From Smittia aterrima (taxonomy: Eukaryota; Arthropoda; Insecta; Diptera; Chironomidae), in assembly GCA_033063855.1 (NCBI GenBank), contig CP093831.1, positions 6,014,001 to 6,078,000 of the forward strand: a stretch of 64,000 nucleotides of DNA. Reading direction: 5' to 3'. Below the pieces are notes generated by a model. The model saw only the letters and a program-made list of their open reading frames with translations. It was not told the DNA's origin and did not search any database. Below, piece by piece: positions 58,683 through 64,000 of the stretch. Position 1 is the first letter of the stretch. Every line of letters starts with the position of its first letter. A program made the position numbers and the translations under genes.

Positions 58683-59657
58683 ATGATTGGCCCGTGTGTT
58701 AGATGTAAGAAGACCGGCATTCAAGTGTCAGATGTCAGAGGCCACGAACCATTAGAAAGATACTTGAAATCCAATTCAAATTCGAATTTGGTAAGTTCAA
58801 ATTTATTCTGCACAAAGTAAAATTCTAAAAAAATGTGTTTTTAGCCGCTTCTCCTTTGTTTCAACTGTATGTTGTACATTTATGAAGCCAAGGAGGCCAA
58901 TCTCACTCTTTCTGTGGACAACATTCTTCTAAGCGATGAATCGCAAAACAGATCCGATGAAAATGTTTCTAGCTCGATCGTCAGCTCGTCAAACGACCTA
59001 AACACAGGAGACAGCCCAACAATTCGATCAAGTGAATCAATCATTTCGGCGATGGGAAACTCGATACCTAATGTAAGCTCAGAAGGATCTGAACTCGAAT
59101 TTCCTCCTCGACCTAGTAATCCACGATTAGCAGCTGCATATGATAAGATTATTGGAATGTCTGGTCCAAAAAGCATCAAACGACGACGACTCATGGCCTT
59201 AGACTATGACAATCGAAGAATGCCATCAAGTGCAGAAGAAGAAATTCAACAAAGACCACCTAAAGCTTCTAAAAAGAATAACGATGTCCCACCATCAGCT
59301 CGAAATATGGATACACCTCCTAATCCAGATAACATCTCATTGCAAAATTTACCACCGCCAATTCAATCTTCCGTTGTCAGCACACCAATGTCATCGGAAG
59401 AAATTGTTTCGAATATAGGATCACAACCATTATCATCTAACAATGCCATCAACACTCAGAGCAGCAACTTCTCAATTCCAGCTGTTCCGCCCGCAGCATC
59501 GCCTCCTCTTCCACAAAGATTTCAACGATCGCCAGATGGAAATGCCCATTCAAATATGGCAGCTCCTCGAAGAATTAGTCAAAGGACCGCCAGTTCAGAC
59601 AGTTCAGATGACCATAATCAACGACCGGTTCATTCAACGAAGAACGTCGGAGGTTGA
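58683..59657 (+). CDS. Unrecognised protein with N-terminal paired CxxC and Ser/Pro-rich tail
   Basis: Exons 58683-58790 and 58845-59657 encode 306 aa. The first 50 residues contain two CxxC pairs, GPCVRCKK (residues 5-8) and LCFNCMLY (about 41-44), separated by about 32 residues, a spacing that fits a zinc ribbon. The remaining 250 residues are low-complexity, rich in Ser, Asn and Pro, with a basic patch SIKRRRLMALDYDNRR that could be a nuclear signal and a proline run PAVPPAASPPLPQRF. No family was recognised. It shares a 343-bp divergent spacer with GPN3. The length, splice sites and start context support a real gene; a chromatin or transcription role is only a guess from the composition. 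Confidence 0.7.
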
Positions 59658-59855
59658 ACTAAATTCCATCGTCAACAAACGTAGTTCATATGTCATATTT
59701 ATTTAGTACATCTCAGTGTTTAAGCTATGTCAATTAACTCATTCTTTAATTAAAATAAAATAATTTCGTTTAGCTGTTGAAAGAGAATTTCAAAACGTGA
59801 CGACTTTAGAGACATCTGGTGACTAAAGTGTTATTATTTGTTGGCAGAAAATAAA

Positions 59856-62311
59856 ATGGATTTATCAAGTATTGTCGGTCTTGGCGATGCTGAAGATTTA
59901 AAGACACCGGAAGGCATTAAAAGACTCTGTGAGCGATTGGATGAACGTACAACACAAATCAATGAGAAGCTAGATTCCGTGCTGACGAAGAGATTTAGTC
60001 TTGAAGCTCGGCTTAGAAATTGTTCCATTAAACATCAACAACTCCTGAAAGCATCTGTTACCGATGACTCAAAGAAGCTTGCCGAGATGATTAGTTACAC
60101 TGCTGAGTTGGCAGAGAAAGTCAGTGCGAAAGTTCGTCGATTGGATAGTGCGAGAAGTCGAGCAACAGAAGTTCAGTGCCGAGTGCACGATCTCATTGAT
60201 CTTCAGCTTTGTAGTCAAGGAGTAATATACGCAATTAAAGAAGAAGACTTTGAAAAAGGTGCTGCACACGTTCATCGGTTTTTGACAATGGACAAGAAGA
60301 TTCTTCAGAAAACAGCTGATGATGTTTCGTCAATGACTTCGGTGAATCAGGCTGTAGAAACATTAGAGAAAGCTGCTAAAGAAATGAGGTGAGACTATTA
60401 AACTTGGCAGCTAATCATGTTATTAAAACTTGTGTTTTACTAATAGGGAAATTGTTAAACTAAAGCTAGAGGAAGCGATTAAGAAAGACGACTTGGCATC
60501 TGTGGAAAGATTCTTTAAAATTTTCCCTCAGCTTGGAATGCACGACGAGGGAATCACACATTTCACCAATTACGTTTGTTCTAAGCTCACATCGAAAGCA
60601 CAGAAAGAGCTCAGACAATCCATGGAAATTGCCAAAGCAGAGAAGCGAACGAATGTCGCTTACGCTGATAGCTTCACCGTATTGCTTGAGAATGTTTTGA
60701 GAGTCGTCGAAGTGAATCAGCCAATTATTGAAAACTATTATGGTCACGGACATTTGTTCAAGATGGTAAAATTGCTTCAGATTGAGTGTGACGATGAGGC
60801 GAGAAAGCTTGTTCAAGAATTCAATAAGCAACGACTTATTCATCGTAAAGTAAATCAAATCAAGGATTACATGAAAAGTCAAACAAATCCGTCTTCGTCA
60901 TCCACACTTGGCCATTTACGTAAAGCATCAGGAAGCATGGATAAGCTGAATGCAAAGGACATTGATGTTGTGGTGGTTGAAGTCACGATCCTGCACTCAA
61001 GAGCTGAGCTTTATGTTCGTTTCATTCGACGCAAAGTAACAAATGACATTGAGAAGAGTTCATTATCGGAAGATGAAAAGAAAACGGCGTTGGAGTCGCT
61101 TGAATCCTTAATCAAGAAGTCTCAGTTGAGCACGCAAATGCAAGAGCTGTTAAGCACTTACTTACTGTTTGAACGATACTTTATGGAAGAAAGTGTCATC
61201 AAAGCAATTGCGCTGGATGCTTTTGAAGCAAATCAAATCAATTCAAACTCAAGCATGGTCGATGACGTCTTCTTCATCATTCGTAAATGCATTAGAAGGT
61301 CGATTGGAACGCAGTCGGTTGATGGAGTCTGCGCGGTCATAAATAACGGAGCGTCGTGCCTCGAACAAGAGTTCCTTAACTCTCTGAAAGCTTCACTCAA
61401 AGCCGGTTATCCATCAGGATATATTGATCTTGCACAAGCTTACAGCGCTTTCCAAAGCAGTATTCAACAAGGAAAAATTCAAACGAGTGACACAGAGGTC
61501 GCGAGAAATAAATTCATCATAACGTTGAACAACGCTGACAAGTCAACCGAATACATTGAAACTCTTCACAAGAATATGGATGAAGAAATCAAAATATCTT
61601 TTCCTTCAATGAGTGTCCACAAGAAAGAAATGATTGACAGTTGTATGAGCGGCTTAAAAGCTGTCGGAGATTCACTGAAAGCAGTTATTGAATTTGGTAT
61701 GCAGCAACTTCGATCGAGTGTCCTTAAACCTCGCATCAATCCGTGGATTGACCAATTCCAATCATACAATCATATGCTGACAGACGAAGAACTCGCAGCT
61801 TATGAAGCTGGTGAAACTTTTATTCAATTCCTTATTGTTCAACTTGACGGCATGTTGAACTCATTTAAGAAGAGTCTCAGTGAGAGAAACTATGACGTTC
61901 TCGTCAGTATGTTGGCTACTGATGTAACTGTGAGGTTCGAACGGGCAATCAAAAAGTCTGCATTTAATCGCCTCGGTGGATTGATTCTTGATCAGGAAGT
62001 TAGAACACTTGGAAGCTTCCTGACAAGCGCAACAAGTTGGACTGTTCGTGATAAAATGGCTCGACTTACGCAAATTGCAATCATTCTAAATCTTGAGAAG
62101 GTCACTGAGATCTCAGATTATTACGATCCAAAAAATCAGAATGAATGTGGACCATTCACAGCTTGGCGATTAACTCCAAACGAGATCAGAACGGTTTTGA
62201 AATTGCGGTGAGTCTGATGAAATATTAAAACTTGAAACGTTTTATAATATTTTTTTTACTCTTTACAGAACTGACTTTAGAATCGAAGATATAAAGAAAC
62301 TCTCGCTTTAA
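59856..62311 (+). CDS. COG4: Conserved oligomeric Golgi complex subunit 4
   Basis: Exons 59856-60388, 60447-62207 and 62269-62311 encode 778 aa (human about 785). The N-terminal coiled coil (CERLDERTTQINEKLDSVLTKR) interacts with other lobe A subunits and Sly1. Family blocks include ENYYGHGHLFKMVKLLQ, FKIFPQLG, FFIIRKCIRRSIGT, VCAVINNGASCLEQEF and the C-terminal D-E domain (GGLILDQEVRTLGSFLTSATSWTVRDKMARLTQIA). COG is a tethering complex for vesicles returning within the Golgi and is needed for glycosylation. I use ATG 59856 (MDLSSIVGLGDAEDL); the six codons in front lack an ATG. It follows the CxxC gene by 198 bp on the same strand. Confidence 0.96.
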
Positions 62312-64000
62312 TTCGCTGTTGAACATTCGACAATTATCTAAATTAATAAAAAATATTTTATGCTAAAGTATTTCTTTTATTTCTCATTCTCAGTAAAGAC
62401 TAAAATTGAATTCATTTAGAGAAAAACCAGAGAGAACTTCAACAAATGCCGTTCACACTTTCTCATTTTAATTGCTCTGCATTTAACCACTTAAACGATT
62501 GACATAAGAATAAGAGACACCGTCAACCCTTGCGTTCTGTTTGCACTTCAATGCAAGCCACATATTCAACGACAAAAGCATTTCCACATTTCCCCCAAAT
62601 CGAAAGAGTTTTCCAATGGCTTCTAGTTCAACAAAATGTGCAAACAGATTTTTTTTTGTATTTTCGCTCTTGTTGCGAATGTTTTTGCATGAAATGTTCT
62701 TTTCCAGCCTTTAACCGGCTTACGTGCAATCTATTCAAAGAAAATTTTCGCAATTTAAACTGAAAAGAGCAGTCGACTCGTTGAGTTTTCAAGTGTGGGA
62801 GCGACGAGGATGACTTTGAAGTTGAAAGATTCTTTCGATCATTGGTTGAAGCGAAATTAGATTTTTCAATTCTTTTTCCACACAAACGTAAAGATAGTCG
62901 GCGGAGACTTCTTCGAGTATTTGTGTATCATGTCAAGATGTAAAGAAAAAAATTATCTTCAGTTTCGTCTTCGCTAGAGTTCGGTTAGTGTGGGTGATTA
63001 CGTTGACGCTCCGCCTTTACACACTCGTCTGACATGACATGGAGCTTGATGATGAAAAGCAAACAGAGCATTTGCTGGAAAATTCAATTTCCTCTTCGAG
63101 CTGCTTGCGGCTGTGTACTGAACTTTCATGGCCTCGTGCTTCTGTTTGTCAGCATGAATATTTTGATTCAGGATAAACTGGAATTTTCGGCTGTAAAAGA
63201 TACAATCTCGATCGTTTAATTATTCATAGACTTTTTGCCATTTTCAAAACATGAATTTTAATTGATTTTTCCGGTGAACAGTTTCCACAGATATTTTCCA
63301 TCAATGGACGATCGAAATTATTTTCTGATGTTGATTTTTGAAATCAAATTGTTGGAGCGAATAAAACTATGAGATAGATCAACATTCTCTCGTGAAAATT
63401 GATTCATTTTTACTAAATCACTCAAACTTAAACTTTTCAATTAAACTCCAAACTCTCATCACCACAACGAAAATAAAGTTTCCATCCTCGCCGTTTCGTT
63501 TCGCTACGAAATTCCACTTCTCTCGTCGTACACCTCATGTAGTTGTTCACTCTTAAATATATTTCCATGTACAGCTTTAGTGGCACTGTGCTAAAAGTGA
63601 CTGCGAAAATAAAAGTTTTTTCTTTCTATTAATAGAATCAATGAAAATTGTGTATGAACTTTTAAATGTTTGTAGGCGCCAGCTGATTTTTCTTTCTAGC
63701 AAGTCATATGCTTAGCGTGAGTGAAATTTCATTCGCTCTTGAATTGAACATTCAGAATTTTACCCGTGAAAATGTTCGAGTAATTTTCCGTCGTTTGAAG
63801 TCCAACTAAGGCTTTAATAACTTGATTAATGATTGTGAAGTTTCTATCGATTTTTTTTAACAAGTTTCAAGCATTTAAAGGTTCAAGTTTCCGGAAGAAT
63901 TAAAGGTAGAAAATGTCGCCGAAAGCGAACGTCATTTTCATTATTTTTTTTTCTTGAGGTAAGGCTTTGTACAAATTAGAACGAATGACGACAAAAAAAA
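62312..64000. other. Gene-free 3' flank
   Basis: After the COG4 AATAAA signals near 62345 I see no coding gene or RNA. The region is AT-rich with scattered AATTAA words, resembling 1-8640. Short frames (for example near 62530 and 63034) lack homology and starts with good context. Confidence 0.45.

Noticed and set aside
1..64000. CRISPR arrays, operons, ribosome-binding sites, prophage
   Set aside because: The window is eukaryotic; direct repeats found belong to the receptor array and the transposon.

Overview
The window is nuclear DNA of an insect, most likely a nematoceran fly of the midge type. The evidence is many spliced genes with introns of about 50-70 bp, AT-rich spacers, an R&R cuticle protein, a pickpocket channel, a four-gene odorant-receptor array, a 370-aa Snr1 (the length I recall for the Drosophila protein), and a CYP28-like P450. 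The species cannot be fixed from sequence alone. All splice models below were joined by hand and checked for reading-frame continuity.

Layout. 1-8640 has no gene I can support; the first six bases read GTAAGT, so the window may open inside an intron. 8648-9036 holds a tiny cysteine-rich peptide gene (minus) with TATA box, initiator and a perfect hairpin upstream. 10207-12003 is a pickpocket DEG/ENaC channel (minus). 12745-18751 is SF3B3 (minus) followed, on the same strand, by a spliced non-coding tail whose introns carry four good box C/D snoRNAs, two with a U18-type anti-28S guide, plus one decayed copy. An SF3B3 intron also contains a candidate poison exon. 19658-25528 has two peroxisomal luciferase-like acyl-CoA synthetase paralogues around a MINPP1-type phosphatase. 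25778-30153 is dynactin p150-Glued (minus) with two frame-preserving cassette exons; Snr1/SMARCB1 diverges from it and converges on SNAPC4 (minus). A CYP28-like P450 and VPS26C follow. 37788-38933 is a non-coding inverted-repeat transposon with 9-bp direct repeats. 39736-51046 is the odorant-receptor tandem array with decayed receptor fragments in its spacers.

The last part is a dense housekeeping block: a cuticle protein, FCF2/DNTTIP2 and DCAF13/SOF1 head-to-head with only 90 bp between start codons, TXNDC15, POLDIP2, GPN3, an unrecognised CxxC/Ser-Pro-rich protein, and COG4. 62312-64000 shows no gene.

The most notable parts are the snoRNA-bearing tail behind SF3B3, the SF3B3 poison exon, the shared upstream-ORF arrangement of three of the receptors, the unannotated 38-aa cysteine-rich gene, and the small bidirectional promoter shared by two ribosome-biogenesis genes. 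FCF2/SOF1, the snoRNAs, GPN3 (RNA polymerase assembly) and SNAPC4 (snRNA transcription) make RNA production a recurring theme, but that may be chance.
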